Assembly: GCA_012270795.1 (NCBI GenBank)
Contig: JAAXHO010000031.1
Coordinates: forward strand, 1-53,949
Reading direction: 5' to 3'
Source: Candidatus Poribacteria bacterium
GTDB taxonomy: Bacteria > Poribacteria > WGA-4E > WGA-3G
Length of the DNA: 53,949 nt
A model generated the notes under the pieces. It did not search any database and was not told the DNA's origin. It was given only the letters and a program-made list of their open reading frames with translations. Both the position numbers and the translations under genes were made by a program. Positions 26,717-35,317 of this stretch are shown here, one piece after another; the first letter of the stretch is position 1; every line of letters begins with the position of its first letter.

Positions 26717-26869
26717 GCACTCCAGCGGAGTGTTATGTTTATAGAAAATCGGATTTTCAAGTTCTTGCACTCCAGCGGAGTGCTATGTGTGCTGAAACCA
26801 CATACCGCTCCTACGGAGCGGGGTGCTGTGTTGGACAGTTGCTATAAACATATTGCTCCTACGGAGCAA
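26717..26869. repeat. Cluster of short palindromic repeats (CTCC-GGAG type)
   Basis: Two copies of GCACTCCAGCGGAGTG followed by YTATGT (26717-26738, 26767-26788), then CCGCTCCTACGGAGCGG (26805-26821) and TTGCTCCTACGGAGCAA (26853-26869). Similar units occur inside the element at 11364-11646. Confidence 0.75.
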
Positions 26870-26962
26870 GGAGTTTGTTCTGGTTTCCAACCAAGATGAA
26901 CGTCGACGAAACACCACATTCAAAATTGAATTGTTTTATCAACTCACGTTATTGATAGTATA

Positions 26963-27002
26963 ATCCTGGAAATCTGGTAATCCTGCAAATCCTGGTTCAG
27001 AC
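26963..27002. repeat. Half copy of inverted-repeat family C
   Basis: AATCCTGGAAATCTGGTAAT through ATCCTGGTTCAGACAA matches the right arm of the copies at 2626 and 21327; no left arm is found here. Confidence 0.65.
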
Positions 27003-27061
27003 AAGTAACCAAACTTTATACGCCACATAACACTGGGGCATTCAATTATCACAAAGCATCA

Positions 27062-27134
27062 TTGTTGGAGGGGTTTCTAACCCCGATTTCTGCTGCTGTG
27101 TATTTCAAATCGGGGTTAGAAACCCCTCCAACAA
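27062..27134. repeat. Perfect 28-bp inverted repeat
   Basis: Arms 27062-27089 and 27107-27134 are exact reverse complements (TTGTTGGAGGGGTTTCTAAC... / ...AGAAACCCCTCCAACAA) around a 17-nt loop. It lies in the gap between the LRR gene and the dehydrogenase gene. It could terminate the LRR transcript, though no T run follows. Confidence 0.85.
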
Positions 27135-27242
27135 CAACGAAACCCGAAAATTGAATTCCTCTGGCCCAAAACACAAATTCCATTGTAAATTAAACGTGTC
27201 TGTGATAAACTAAAAGTATTCATATTGTTAAGGAGGTATATA

Positions 27243-28313
27243 ATGAAATCTCAAATTTTCTATGAACCTGAATCCATGACGCTTGAAGATCGCCCCGTGC
27301 CGACGGCAGGTGATAACGATCTGTTAGTTCAAGTTCGGTCAGTAGGTATCTGTGGTTCGGATGTAGCCTACTATTTCGGCTATAGTTCACTTGAAACGGA
27401 TGATGGGAAGGGACCACTTGTCCTCGGACACGAATTTACGGGTGAGGTAGTTGAAGTTGGAGGCGAGGCTGGAAAATCAGGCGGTTTTAAAGTCGGTGAT
27501 AGAGTTGTCGTCAATCCCGTTCAATCCAACCCCAATTCTTTCTGGAGCCAAAAAGGGTTGTCCAACTTGTGTCCAGAGAAACGTATCTTGGGCGTAAGTG
27601 TAGATGGTGGTTTCGCGGAATACGCTGTCTCTGATTACCGTTGGGCAGTCAAATTACCCGAAAATGTTACGTATGACCAAGGTGCGCTGACGGAACCGCT
27701 TGCATGCGGTTTATATGCCGTAAACAATCTTAATGCAGAAGAGGGACAGACTGCTGTTGTCTTCGGACCTGGTCCTATCGGTTTGATGATGGTGCAGGTT
27801 TTGAAAAGTCGCGGTTTGAAAAACGTTCTGCTTGTTGGCACGCGTGATTATCGTTTGGAATGCGGGAAGGAACTTGGGGCGGATGTGGTTGTCAACGTCA
27901 GTGATACCGATTCTCCACACTATGTTGAAGACCTTGGTGCAACTATACAGGAGTTGAACGATGGAGAATTAGCTGACCGGGCGATTACTGCAACAAGTTC
28001 GCTTGATGCGATTCACACTGCACTGGAAGTTACAGGACGGCATGCAACTGTGGTTATCTTTGGACTGCCTGGCGACAAAGATGTGATGCAGGTTCCCATC
28101 CTTGATACTATCCTTATGGACAAGACTATCAGGTTCTCATGGTTAGCACCGAATACATGGGAAGAGGCGGTTGACCTTATTTCCAGTGGTGATGTCAACA
28201 TGGACAAAATTATCAGTCACGAATTTCCACTTGAATCGCTTGTTGATGGTATTACAAAGGTGCGAAATCGGGAAGATAGTTGCACTAAAGGATTGATAAA
28301 GGTTTCTTCATAA
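27243..28313 (+). CDS. Zinc-type alcohol/sorbitol dehydrogenase family protein (MDR)
   Basis: A 356-residue NAD(P)-dependent medium-chain dehydrogenase, cytosolic. Catalytic zinc ligands are seen in VGICGSDVAYYFG (Cys) and LGHEFTGEVVEVG (His, Glu). The nucleotide-binding Rossmann motif is TAVVFGPGPIGLMMVQVLKSRG. The structural-zinc loop has lost three of the four usual cysteines (only NLCPEK remains), so structural zinc is probably absent. The ATG has a perfect AAGGAGGT site; an in-frame start 18 bases earlier is less likely. The substrate is unknown, probably a sugar or polyol. A small membrane-protein gene begins 13 bases after the stop. Confidence 0.88.
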   Translation: MKSQIFYEPESMTLEDRPVPTAGDNDLLVQVRSVGICGSDVAYYFGYSSLETDDGKGPLVLGHEFTGEVVEVGGEAGKSGGFKVGDRVVVNPVQSNPNSFWSQKGLSNLCPEKRILGVSVDGGFAEYAVSDYRWAVKLPENVTYDQGALTEPLACGLYAVNNLNAEEGQTAVVFGPGPIGLMMVQVLKSRGLKNVLLVGTRDYRLECGKELGADVVVNVSDTDSPHYVEDLGATIQELNDGELADRAITATSSLDAIHTALEVTGRHATVVIFGLPGDKDVMQVPILDTILMDKTIRFSWLAPNTWEEAVDLISSGDVNMDKIISHEFPLESLVDGITKVRNREDSCTKGLIKVSS

Positions 28314-28326
28314 GTCTGAATCTATC

Positions 28327-28695
28327 ATGGGTATCCCGTTTTTTTTAGTATTTGCTTTATCAATAGTATTTTTATCGCTTGGAATAACAGGTTGGGGTGA
28401 ATTTGTTTCAGTAGGTTGGCCTGATCAGAATCCTTTTGTTGAAAAGGTTGACGATATGACTGTCACCCCTTACCTGAGTTTAAACCTCAATTATCGGGCA
28501 ATGGCACAGTGTGCTATTGGGTTTCTGCTGTTTCTGGTGAGTCTATATGTTATGGGTTTTTTGCTCTATCTTGAGGAGCGGGAAAGCGGCAGAATTATGA
28601 AAAACGTAAAAAGTTTTGTGGTGTTACGACAGTTTATTGAACGTCGACGGAAGAAAGGAAAGGTTTATCTCGGTGAATCCTCTCGTAAAGTCTAG
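28327..28695 (+). CDS. Small membrane protein with two transmembrane helices
   Basis: A 122-residue protein with hydrophobic helices at about 3-25 (FFLVFALSIVFLSLGITGWG) and 60-84 (AQCAIGFLLFLVSLYVMGFLLYL), then a basic cytoplasmic tail (ERRRKKGK). No family recognised. It follows the dehydrogenase by 13 bases and may be in its operon. A 13-bp direct repeat (ACGTCATGTAAGA) lies shortly after its stop. Confidence 0.65.
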   Translation: MGIPFFLVFALSIVFLSLGITGWGEFVSVGWPDQNPFVEKVDDMTVTPYLSLNLNYRAMAQCAIGFLLFLVSLYVMGFLLYLEERESGRIMKNVKSFVVLRQFIERRRKKGKVYLGESSRKV

Positions 28696-28782
28696 AACTA
28701 AATTGTCTATACGTCATGTAAGAACGTCATGTAAGACACTTATGATGAGCTCACGAAACCTTTTGGATAGGAGGGACACCCG

Positions 28783-29526
28783 ATGGAAAGTTATCCAGAC
28801 GAGCGTCAAATGCCTTACGCACCGACAGAAACGGCATATCTCTACCCTGAATCGGATGGTAAACCTATGGCTGATACAGATCTCCACATTCAGTGGATAA
28901 TCTGGCTGCGTCAAGTTCTTGAGGGACATTTTGCGCCGAGACCGGAAGTTTACATCTCCGGAAATATCATGATGTACGACATTGAGGGCCCTCTTCGGAC
29001 TGCTGTGTCTCCCGATATTCTTGTTGCTATCGGGATAGGACAGAAACCCCGCCGCACCTACAAGGTGTGGGAGGAAGGCAAAGCACCAGATTTCGTAATG
29101 GAGTTTTCCAGCAGACGTACCTACCGAAATGATTTAAGGGGGAAAGTTGAGCATTATGCAGCAATGGGCATTCCAGAGTATTTCCTCTATGATGTTGATA
29201 GGCGTTATTTACCGGCACCTTTGATGGGATATCGGCTTGTTGAGGCTGCTTATATTGAAGTTCCCTTAGACGTTGATGGCGGATTACGTTCTGAAGTCCT
29301 AAATCTGCATTTTCATTTGCGTGATAATGGTCTTGGAGTGTACGATCCGGATGCGGAGAAATGGCTGCAGACCCCTGCTGAGGCAGCGACTGCGCGTGCC
29401 GAACAAGCTGAAACGCGTGCCGAACAAGCTGAAGCGCGTATCCAACATGAGGCGGAAGCGAGACAGAAGGCGGAAGCAGAAGCCTCACAACTCCGAGAGG
29501 AACTTGCTCGTTTAAAAACACAGTAA
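28783..29526 (+). CDS. Uma2-family (DUF820) putative restriction endonuclease-like protein
   Basis: A 247-residue Uma2 protein. The family core is seen in VSPDILVAIG, then APDFVMEFSSRRTYRNDLRGK, then YAAMGIPEYFLYDVDRRYL. It has a PD-(D/E)XK nuclease fold by family knowledge; E in VMEFSS would be the ExK-type acidic residue with variant spacing. The last 55 residues form a charged coiled coil with two AETRAEQ/AEARIQ-like heptad units, common in cyanobacterial and planctomycete Uma2 proteins. Strong AGGAGG site. Its biological role is unknown; the family is often multicopy. hemE starts 19 bases later. Confidence 0.88.
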   Translation: MESYPDERQMPYAPTETAYLYPESDGKPMADTDLHIQWIIWLRQVLEGHFAPRPEVYISGNIMMYDIEGPLRTAVSPDILVAIGIGQKPRRTYKVWEEGKAPDFVMEFSSRRTYRNDLRGKVEHYAAMGIPEYFLYDVDRRYLPAPLMGYRLVEAAYIEVPLDVDGGLRSEVLNLHFHLRDNGLGVYDPDAEKWLQTPAEAATARAEQAETRAEQAEARIQHEAEARQKAEAEASQLREELARLKTQ

Positions 29527-29545
29527 AGCGATTATCCCTTTTAAT

Positions 29546-30634
29546 ATGAAACAACAATTAAAAAATGACTTACTTCTTCGTGCGGCGAGATGTCTGCTAG
29601 TGGAACGCGTGCCAGTGTGGATGATGCGGCAGGCTGGTAGATCAGACCCACAGTACCGCGAGATTAGAGAAAAATGTAACCTTCCGTTAGAGCGTCTATT
29701 CCGAACCTGTCCTGCTCCGATGTCTGACACGGATGTAGAATTGGCAGTGAAAATTTCGCTCCTACCAAAGCGAATTGGGGTAGATGCCATAATTGTATAT
29801 AAGGATATTTTGACCCCGCTTGCACCGATGGGGGCTCAGTTCCGATTCCTACCCGGTCCCGTTTTAGACCCACCGATACGCACACAATCAAAAATAGATT
29901 CACTGTGTCCATTGGACAAACCACACGTACAATTAGAGTTCACTGGTTGCGTTATACGTTCATTACGCGAAACATTGAATTCGGAACTACCGCTGATCGG
30001 TTTTGCGGGTGCCCCCTTAACACTTGCTTTTTTTATGATAGCAGGTGAAAGTCCGATGAAACGGGGTGCTGGTATATCAGAAAAGGCAAAACCAGTTTTT
30101 GAAATGATGAATGAAGCACCGCAACTTTTACATCGTCTATTAGATAAATTGACTGACATGACGGTACAATATTTGAATTACCAAATCAGTCGAGGTGTTC
30201 AGATTGTCCAACTTTTTGAGTCAGTAGCGGATGTGTTATCTCAACATAAGTATGAAGAATTCGCACTTCCATACCATCAACGGATTTTCGCTGAACTCAA
30301 TTCAGATGTCCCAAGTATCATTTTTGCAAAGGAGTGTCCATACATTAATTTAATGCACCAAAGTGGTGCAGATGTGTTGAGCCTTGGGAAATGCGTAGAC
30401 ATTAGGAAAGCCAAAACGGTAATAGGGGATTCGGTAGCATTTCAAGGGAACGTTGATAACGATATTCTACGCGATGGGACATTCTCCGACATTACAGATG
30501 CAGTTCACACGTGTCTAAAACAGGGGCAGCAAACAGGACACATCTTAAATCTGAGTCATGGCCTCCATAGAGACACACCTTTTGAAAACGTCAAACATTT
30601 CGTCCATATCTCAAAAAAACTTCAGGAAAATTGA
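29546..30634 (+). CDS. hemE: Uroporphyrinogen decarboxylase
   Basis: A 362-residue UroD converting uroporphyrinogen III to coproporphyrinogen III by removing four carboxylates. The signature PVWMMRQAGRSDPQYREIR is present (substrate-binding Arg), with VDAIIVYKDILTPLAPMGA providing the catalytic Asp region. LIGFAGAPLTLAFFMI and SHGLHRDTPFENV follow. Usual signature RQAGRYLPEYR shows S-D here in place of Y-L. First of four consecutive genes with haem functions; its TGA overlaps the next ATG by one base. Confidence 0.95.
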   Translation: MKQQLKNDLLLRAARCLLVERVPVWMMRQAGRSDPQYREIREKCNLPLERLFRTCPAPMSDTDVELAVKISLLPKRIGVDAIIVYKDILTPLAPMGAQFRFLPGPVLDPPIRTQSKIDSLCPLDKPHVQLEFTGCVIRSLRETLNSELPLIGFAGAPLTLAFFMIAGESPMKRGAGISEKAKPVFEMMNEAPQLLHRLLDKLTDMTVQYLNYQISRGVQIVQLFESVADVLSQHKYEEFALPYHQRIFAELNSDVPSIIFAKECPYINLMHQSGADVLSLGKCVDIRKAKTVIGDSVAFQGNVDNDILRDGTFSDITDAVHTCLKQGQQTGHILNLSHGLHRDTPFENVKHFVHISKKLQEN

Positions 30635-32091
30635 TGCCAAACATGCAAGGAAACCCTTTCGCTCCACGCCAATACGGACAACTTGTTAAGGTAACAGATC
30701 GGGTTTATCTATTTCGTAATATCGTCAACTCATCTATAATAATCGGGGATGATGGTGTTGCAGTCATTGATACGCAAGTCAATCAGATGATGGGTAAACG
30801 GCTACTAAAGGCAATTCGTACTATTACCGATAAACCGATTCTATATGCAATCAACACGCACTATCATTGGGATCATACGAATGGGAACATAATTTTTCGT
30901 CAAGAAGGTGCAACTGTTGTTGCGCGCGAGATGACAAAGGATTTTATGGTGAACAGAGCACCACGGCAAGAGGATTTCCTACGTTCCCGTGGGTTCACAC
31001 TTTGTGATCCGCCATTTCTACCACAGCAGACGTTCACGTATGAGACTGAACTTGATTTAGGCAATCAGCCTTTGCACCTTGTTCACTTAGGAAAAGCGGA
31101 AACTGATGATGCAACTGCTATCAGGATACCTGGGGAGGGATGCGTCGTATCTGGTGATACAGTGATGACCGGTAGTTTTCCTATCTTTGGACAACCTGTC
31201 ATGAATGAGGGGCTTATGGCAAACCACGATTGGATAAACACGATCAAGGAATTGCGAACATTCAACCCAGACCATGTGCTACCCGGACACGGACCTTTAG
31301 CACACGATCCCGAAATGGATCTGTTACTCAAAATTGAGGATTACTTCTTAACTGAGGTCCGAAAACGTGTTGAACAGGGTATGACCTTAGCCGAATTGCT
31401 GGCAGACATGGAGTCAAACTATCCGAACTGGATTCGCGATATTGCTGAAGTTTGGGGCACACCCCGCTATGCCATTTTGCGTGTATATCGGGGGTTGATA
31501 GACGACCCGGAACCGGGTTGGCAGCACTTCAAGCCGTCTGCTATTCCAACAGCAGACACCATTGCTCTTAGCCAACGGACACAAGAACTGAAAGACTTTG
31601 AGGCATATCGTGAAACTGCAGAGGAGGTTGCGGAGGGGAACGATCTTGGATTGGCAGTTGCCATTTTGAAAACTGCAACTGAAAAATTTTCCAACCTACC
31701 AGCAGCATGGACAGAATACGCCAATCTACTGACAATGGCATCCCGCACCGTGTCAAGCGTACTTGAAAAAGGGGATTTTTTCCATGAAGCAAAAATTGCA
31801 CTCAATACGGCTATTGAATTAGACCCTGATTACGCGCCAGCACACTTGTTACGTGGTTACAACCACATATTATCTGCATTTCGAAATGGCGATGACCCTG
31901 TACCCGGTTTGGATTCAATATATAAGGCATTGGTGTGTGGACTTGAGGGTTCACAACTTGCACAAGCATACTTTTCCATCGGACTTGCACATCGCACGAA
32001 TGGTGATGAAAAAAACGCAAAGGCAGCGTTTACACAGGCGATTGAAGTTGATCCTGGCTTCATGCCTGCCCAATTTGCGAATATGGTATAG
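30634..32091 (+). CDS. MBL-fold metallohydrolase with C-terminal TPR domain
   Basis: A 485-residue protein. The N-terminal metallo-beta-lactamase fold has the dinuclear zinc motif NTHYHWDHTNGN (HxHxDH), VSGDTVM and LPGHGPLAHD. A middle helical region (IRDIAEVWGTPRYAILRVYRG) resembles the dimerisation part of alkylsulfatase-like hydrolases. The end holds two or three tetratricopeptide repeats (ALNTAIELDPDYAPAHLL; GDEKNAKAAFTQAIEVDPGF). The start overlaps hemE (TGATG), with AGGA just upstream, so translation is coupled. Substrate unknown. Its position between hemE and hemH suggests a link with haem metabolism, but that is only inferred. Confidence 0.85.
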   Translation: MPNMQGNPFAPRQYGQLVKVTDRVYLFRNIVNSSIIIGDDGVAVIDTQVNQMMGKRLLKAIRTITDKPILYAINTHYHWDHTNGNIIFRQEGATVVAREMTKDFMVNRAPRQEDFLRSRGFTLCDPPFLPQQTFTYETELDLGNQPLHLVHLGKAETDDATAIRIPGEGCVVSGDTVMTGSFPIFGQPVMNEGLMANHDWINTIKELRTFNPDHVLPGHGPLAHDPEMDLLLKIEDYFLTEVRKRVEQGMTLAELLADMESNYPNWIRDIAEVWGTPRYAILRVYRGLIDDPEPGWQHFKPSAIPTADTIALSQRTQELKDFEAYRETAEEVAEGNDLGLAVAILKTATEKFSNLPAAWTEYANLLTMASRTVSSVLEKGDFFHEAKIALNTAIELDPDYAPAHLLRGYNHILSAFRNGDDPVPGLDSIYKALVCGLEGSQLAQAYFSIGLAHRTNGDEKNAKAAFTQAIEVDPGFMPAQFANMV

Positions 32092-32100
32092 GAGATAATC

Positions 32101-33045
32101 ATGAAATATGATAGTGTTTTACTCGTGGCGTTTGGCGGACCTACGCCTGGATGTTGTAAAAAATACGATGCTGACAAGTGTCCCGGTGAAGCATACTGTT
32201 TTGTTGAAGGGATCGCCGGTGACGCAGAGTCGCAAAAAGAACGCGTCCAAGACATCTCTACACATTACATTAAATTAGGGGGATATTCACCGTTCAATGA
32301 CTTGACATTTAAACAAGGCATAGCATTACAAAACGAATTGCAAAATCGTAACTTGCCGCTACCAGTCTACGTTGGATTTCGGCATTGGGCACCGTACTTA
32401 AAGGACATCATTGCGGAAATGGCAGGTAAAGGACACCGGAGCATACTTGGCATTGTCATGGCTCCTCACAGAGCAAAAGTCAGTTATGAATGGTATCTAA
32501 ACACGGTCAAAAAAGGGATTGAAGCAGTTAAAGGTGAACAACCGACAATTGACTATATTGATCCTTGGTACACACATGAAGGATATGTCAATGCCATTGC
32601 AGAGAATATCAAAATCGCTTGTGGAGACAAATTAGAACATACCGAAGTCGTTTTCACTGCCCATGCAATTCCTCAAGTCGCTGCAGATACTTCGCCTTAT
32701 TCACAACAGTTTGAAGCAACGGGTGAAGCGGTAGCACAAATGCTTGACAAAAAAAAGTTCAGTTTTGCTTATCAAAGTGAAGTGGAGAATAGCCCTATCC
32801 CTTGGATACAACCTGATATCAATGATTGGCTAAAAGCAAAGAAAGAGGAAGGTGTTAACACTGTCGTTGCTTCACCGATTGGATTCCTCTGCGATCATGT
32901 TGAGGTTTTATACGATCTTGACATTGAGGCAAAGGAAACAGCGGAGAACCTCGGCATTGATTTTATTCGCGCAGGCACTGTTGGCGACCACCCAAAATTT
33001 ATCGGTATGTTGACAGATTTTGTCTGTGAGAAATTTCAGCAATAG
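32101..33045 (+). CDS. hemH: Ferrochelatase
   Basis: A 314-residue ferrochelatase inserting Fe(II) into porphyrin. Landmarks: VLLVAFGGPT, LGGYSPFNDLT, catalytic His in VVFTAHAIPQVAADTSPY, YQSEVENSPIPWIQPD, and DHVEVLYDLDIEAKE with the conserved Glu. An unusual cysteine group (Cys 18, 19, 27, 33 in GCCKKYDADKCPGEAYC) sits right after the first strand, where other ferrochelatases have a simple loop. Whether protoporphyrin or coproporphyrin is the substrate cannot be decided. It follows the MBL gene by 9 bases (TAGGAGATAATC before ATG). Confidence 0.93.
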   Translation: MKYDSVLLVAFGGPTPGCCKKYDADKCPGEAYCFVEGIAGDAESQKERVQDISTHYIKLGGYSPFNDLTFKQGIALQNELQNRNLPLPVYVGFRHWAPYLKDIIAEMAGKGHRSILGIVMAPHRAKVSYEWYLNTVKKGIEAVKGEQPTIDYIDPWYTHEGYVNAIAENIKIACGDKLEHTEVVFTAHAIPQVAADTSPYSQQFEATGEAVAQMLDKKKFSFAYQSEVENSPIPWIQPDINDWLKAKKEEGVNTVVASPIGFLCDHVEVLYDLDIEAKETAENLGIDFIRAGTVGDHPKFIGMLTDFVCEKFQQ

Positions 33046-33085
33046 CAAAGTTACATTTTAAAAACATGTTCTAAGGAATATTGTT

Positions 33086-34528
33086 ATGACACAAGTTCAT
33101 AAACGTGCTATTGTTATCGGTGGCGGTATCACAGGTTTATCGGCTGCTTATCGCTTGAAACGCGAATCGGAAATAAGAGACATGCCGCTTGAAGTAATTC
33201 TTCTTGAAGCAAGTGACAAGGTAGGAGGTGTAATTCGGACTGAACATAGAGATGGATTTATCATAGAACACGGACCTGATGCGTTTATTTCAACAAAACT
33301 TTGGGGGAAAGCACTTTGCGAAGAACTTGGTATTACAGATAAGTTGATCGACACCAACCCAAAGGTGAGACGTAGTTTTGTTGTTCGTAATGGTAAATTG
33401 CTACCGGTCCCAGAAGGTTTTTACATGATCGCACCAGGTTCGTTCATGCCTTTTTTGAAAAGTCCTATCTTTAGTCTGATGGGTAAACTCCGAATCGCTT
33501 GCGATATATTTATATCAAGAAAAACGGATGATGATGATGATGAATCTGTTGCAGATTTTGTCAGACGGAGACTCGGAAACGAAGCATTCGAACGGATGGC
33601 ACAACCGATGATAGGGGGTATCTACACATCCGACGCAGAGAACTTAAGCCTAAAGGCGACTTTTCCAAGGTTCTTGGAGATGGAACGTGAACACGGCAGC
33701 ATCATCAAGGCACTCTTAGCACAGAAACGGAATGCTAAGCAAACAAGTCAAGATACCAGTGGACCGCGTTATAGTCTGTTCCTGTCCTTTGCAGCAGGCA
33801 TGCAAACGTTAATAGATGCACTTGCAGAGAATCTCATCGGATGTATTCGTTTTCATTCCTGTGTTACATCCATTCAACAAAAAGAACAGCGAGAAGGTTG
33901 GCATGTTTGCTTGCAGGATGATGAAGTCTTGGATACCGACATGCTCTGCATCGCTCTCCCCGCACCACAAACATGCAAAATTTTGCACGCTGTTTCACCT
34001 ACGCTTGCAGAGAAACTCAATGCCATTCCTTATACCTCATCTGCGACAGTGAATCTTGCGTTCCGCCGTGAAGATATTGCACACCCACTCAACGGAATGG
34101 GTTTTGTGGTGCCTATCACAGAACGTCTTAACCTGATAGGATGTTCTTTTAGTAGCATGAAGTTTGAAAACCGCGCACCAGAAGAATATGTGTTATTGCG
34201 CGCTTTTGTAGGCAGAGCTGCAAATGTAATTGAAGAGAGACCTGTGGAAAAGAAGATTGTTGCTACTGTACTTAAAGAGGTAACGGAGCTACTTGGAATT
34301 ACAGCAAAACCTATTTTTTCAATTCTCAGTCAACATTCACAAGCGATGGCACAATATCAAGTTGGACACCAAACTCTCGTAAGTGAGATTGAAGAACATG
34401 CAGAAGGTCTAACTAACTTCGCATTGGCCGGGAACGCATACCATGGTATTGGTATACCTGATTGCGTACACAGCGGTGAGCGTGCAGCCTTTAAATTGCT
34501 TGATATATACAACAGTATGGAGAGATGA
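33086..34528 (+). CDS. hemY: Protoporphyrinogen/coproporphyrinogen oxidase (HemY/CgoX type)
   Basis: A 480-residue FAD-dependent oxidase. The dinucleotide-binding motif is AIVIGGGITGLSAAYRLKRE, with EVILLEASDKVGGVIRTEH next. The C-terminal FAD contact is NFALAGNAYHGIGIPDCVHSG. It oxidises protoporphyrinogen IX or coproporphyrinogen III with oxygen as acceptor, next to ferrochelatase as expected. The DDDDDES stretch near residue 150 is low-complexity. Last gene of the haem cluster, with AAGGAATATTGTT upstream of the ATG. Confidence 0.93.
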   Translation: MTQVHKRAIVIGGGITGLSAAYRLKRESEIRDMPLEVILLEASDKVGGVIRTEHRDGFIIEHGPDAFISTKLWGKALCEELGITDKLIDTNPKVRRSFVVRNGKLLPVPEGFYMIAPGSFMPFLKSPIFSLMGKLRIACDIFISRKTDDDDDESVADFVRRRLGNEAFERMAQPMIGGIYTSDAENLSLKATFPRFLEMEREHGSIIKALLAQKRNAKQTSQDTSGPRYSLFLSFAAGMQTLIDALAENLIGCIRFHSCVTSIQQKEQREGWHVCLQDDEVLDTDMLCIALPAPQTCKILHAVSPTLAEKLNAIPYTSSATVNLAFRREDIAHPLNGMGFVVPITERLNLIGCSFSSMKFENRAPEEYVLLRAFVGRAANVIEERPVEKKIVATVLKEVTELLGITAKPIFSILSQHSQAMAQYQVGHQTLVSEIEEHAEGLTNFALAGNAYHGIGIPDCVHSGERAAFKLLDIYNSMER

Positions 34529-34733
34529 AGTTTTCCAAGAGGAAACAATATTTTTGTAGATGAGAGGGTAATATGGGTTATGCCTCATGCTATTCTCATG
34601 TTAGGTATAGTTAATTGCCAAGATTACGTAAACGTATAAAGCGTTTTTGGCGTTTCAATTTTTGAATAAACCTTACCTAAAACAAGTACGTGTAAAAAAA
34701 ATGCAAATAATCTTTGCATATACCATTTATTTG

Positions 34734-34762
34734 TTGACAATTAAACTGTAAAATTGTAAGAT
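34734..34762 (+). promoter_or_regulatory. Promoter P1 upstream of the giant gene
   Basis: TTGACA (34734-34739), 17 bp, TAAGAT (34757-34762). Directly preceded by a TGCAAATAATCTTTGCA inverted repeat at 34702-34718, a possible operator. Confidence 0.55.
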
Positions 34763-34831
34763 TGCAAATAGAATTTATTATGATATGGTAAAAAAGCTTG
34801 TAATAATTAAACAGAATTATGATATTTTGAT

Positions 34832-34860
34832 TTGACATGTTTTCTTAATTATGGTATTAT
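34832..34860 (+). promoter_or_regulatory. Promoter P2 upstream of the giant gene
   Basis: TTGACA (34832-34837), 17 bp, TATTAT (34855-34860). About 450 bp ahead of the ATG. Confidence 0.65.
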
Positions 34861-35317
34861 ATTAAATACTGATCGCAATTTAATCGTAAAAATCAAAGAG
34901 GCACGGAAATTTATAGAATTTCTAAAAAAAACGCCACATGCCGATTAAAATGCTTGCTTAATTAAGGCACTTTTGTAAAAATGTCAGATGTCCTTATATT
35001 GTAGTCTGCTTTTAGTCAATTAAATATTATTTGCAAAATACCCTGGAACCTGTTATGTTAACCACTGAAAGAGATATTTGTGGGTCAAGAACAAAATTAT
35101 GGTGCCCAATTTTGCTTGCTTTTGGCCTTCATTAAGGTTATGCTAGGGTAATTTTTTGTGTATATTAGAAGAAAAAAATAACTTCTTGGTAGTAGGATGT
35201 TAGAATTGGATGGGCAACACCTACCTCCGGTCGTTTTTGTCGTGTTTCCCGCTTGCCCATCTAAAACTTCAGTATTTAGTCTATATTTTGTTTAGACTTA
35301 ACGAGGAGGAAGAGTTA

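Larger units (their letters stand above)
34529..35317 (+). other. Long intergenic region and 5' leader of the giant surface-protein gene
   Basis: AT-rich, no convincing gene. It contains two promoters (below), a TGCAAATAATCTTTGCA inverted repeat just before the first, and two more TTTGCA-like motifs at 34763 and 35029. A hairpin with arms GATGGGCAA (35209-35217) and TTGCCCATC (35263-35271) lies near the start. The transcribed leader would be about 450-550 nt. No known riboswitch is recognised. Confidence 0.55.

Noticed and set aside
26700-26880. Possible CRISPR array
   Set aside because: The short palindromes are unequally spaced, partly inverted and have no uniform spacers; no cas genes are nearby.
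35210-35317. 36-codon extension of the giant protein
   Set aside because: The ATG at 35318 has a strong Shine-Dalgarno and begins a proper signal peptide; the extension lies in a hairpin-bearing leader.
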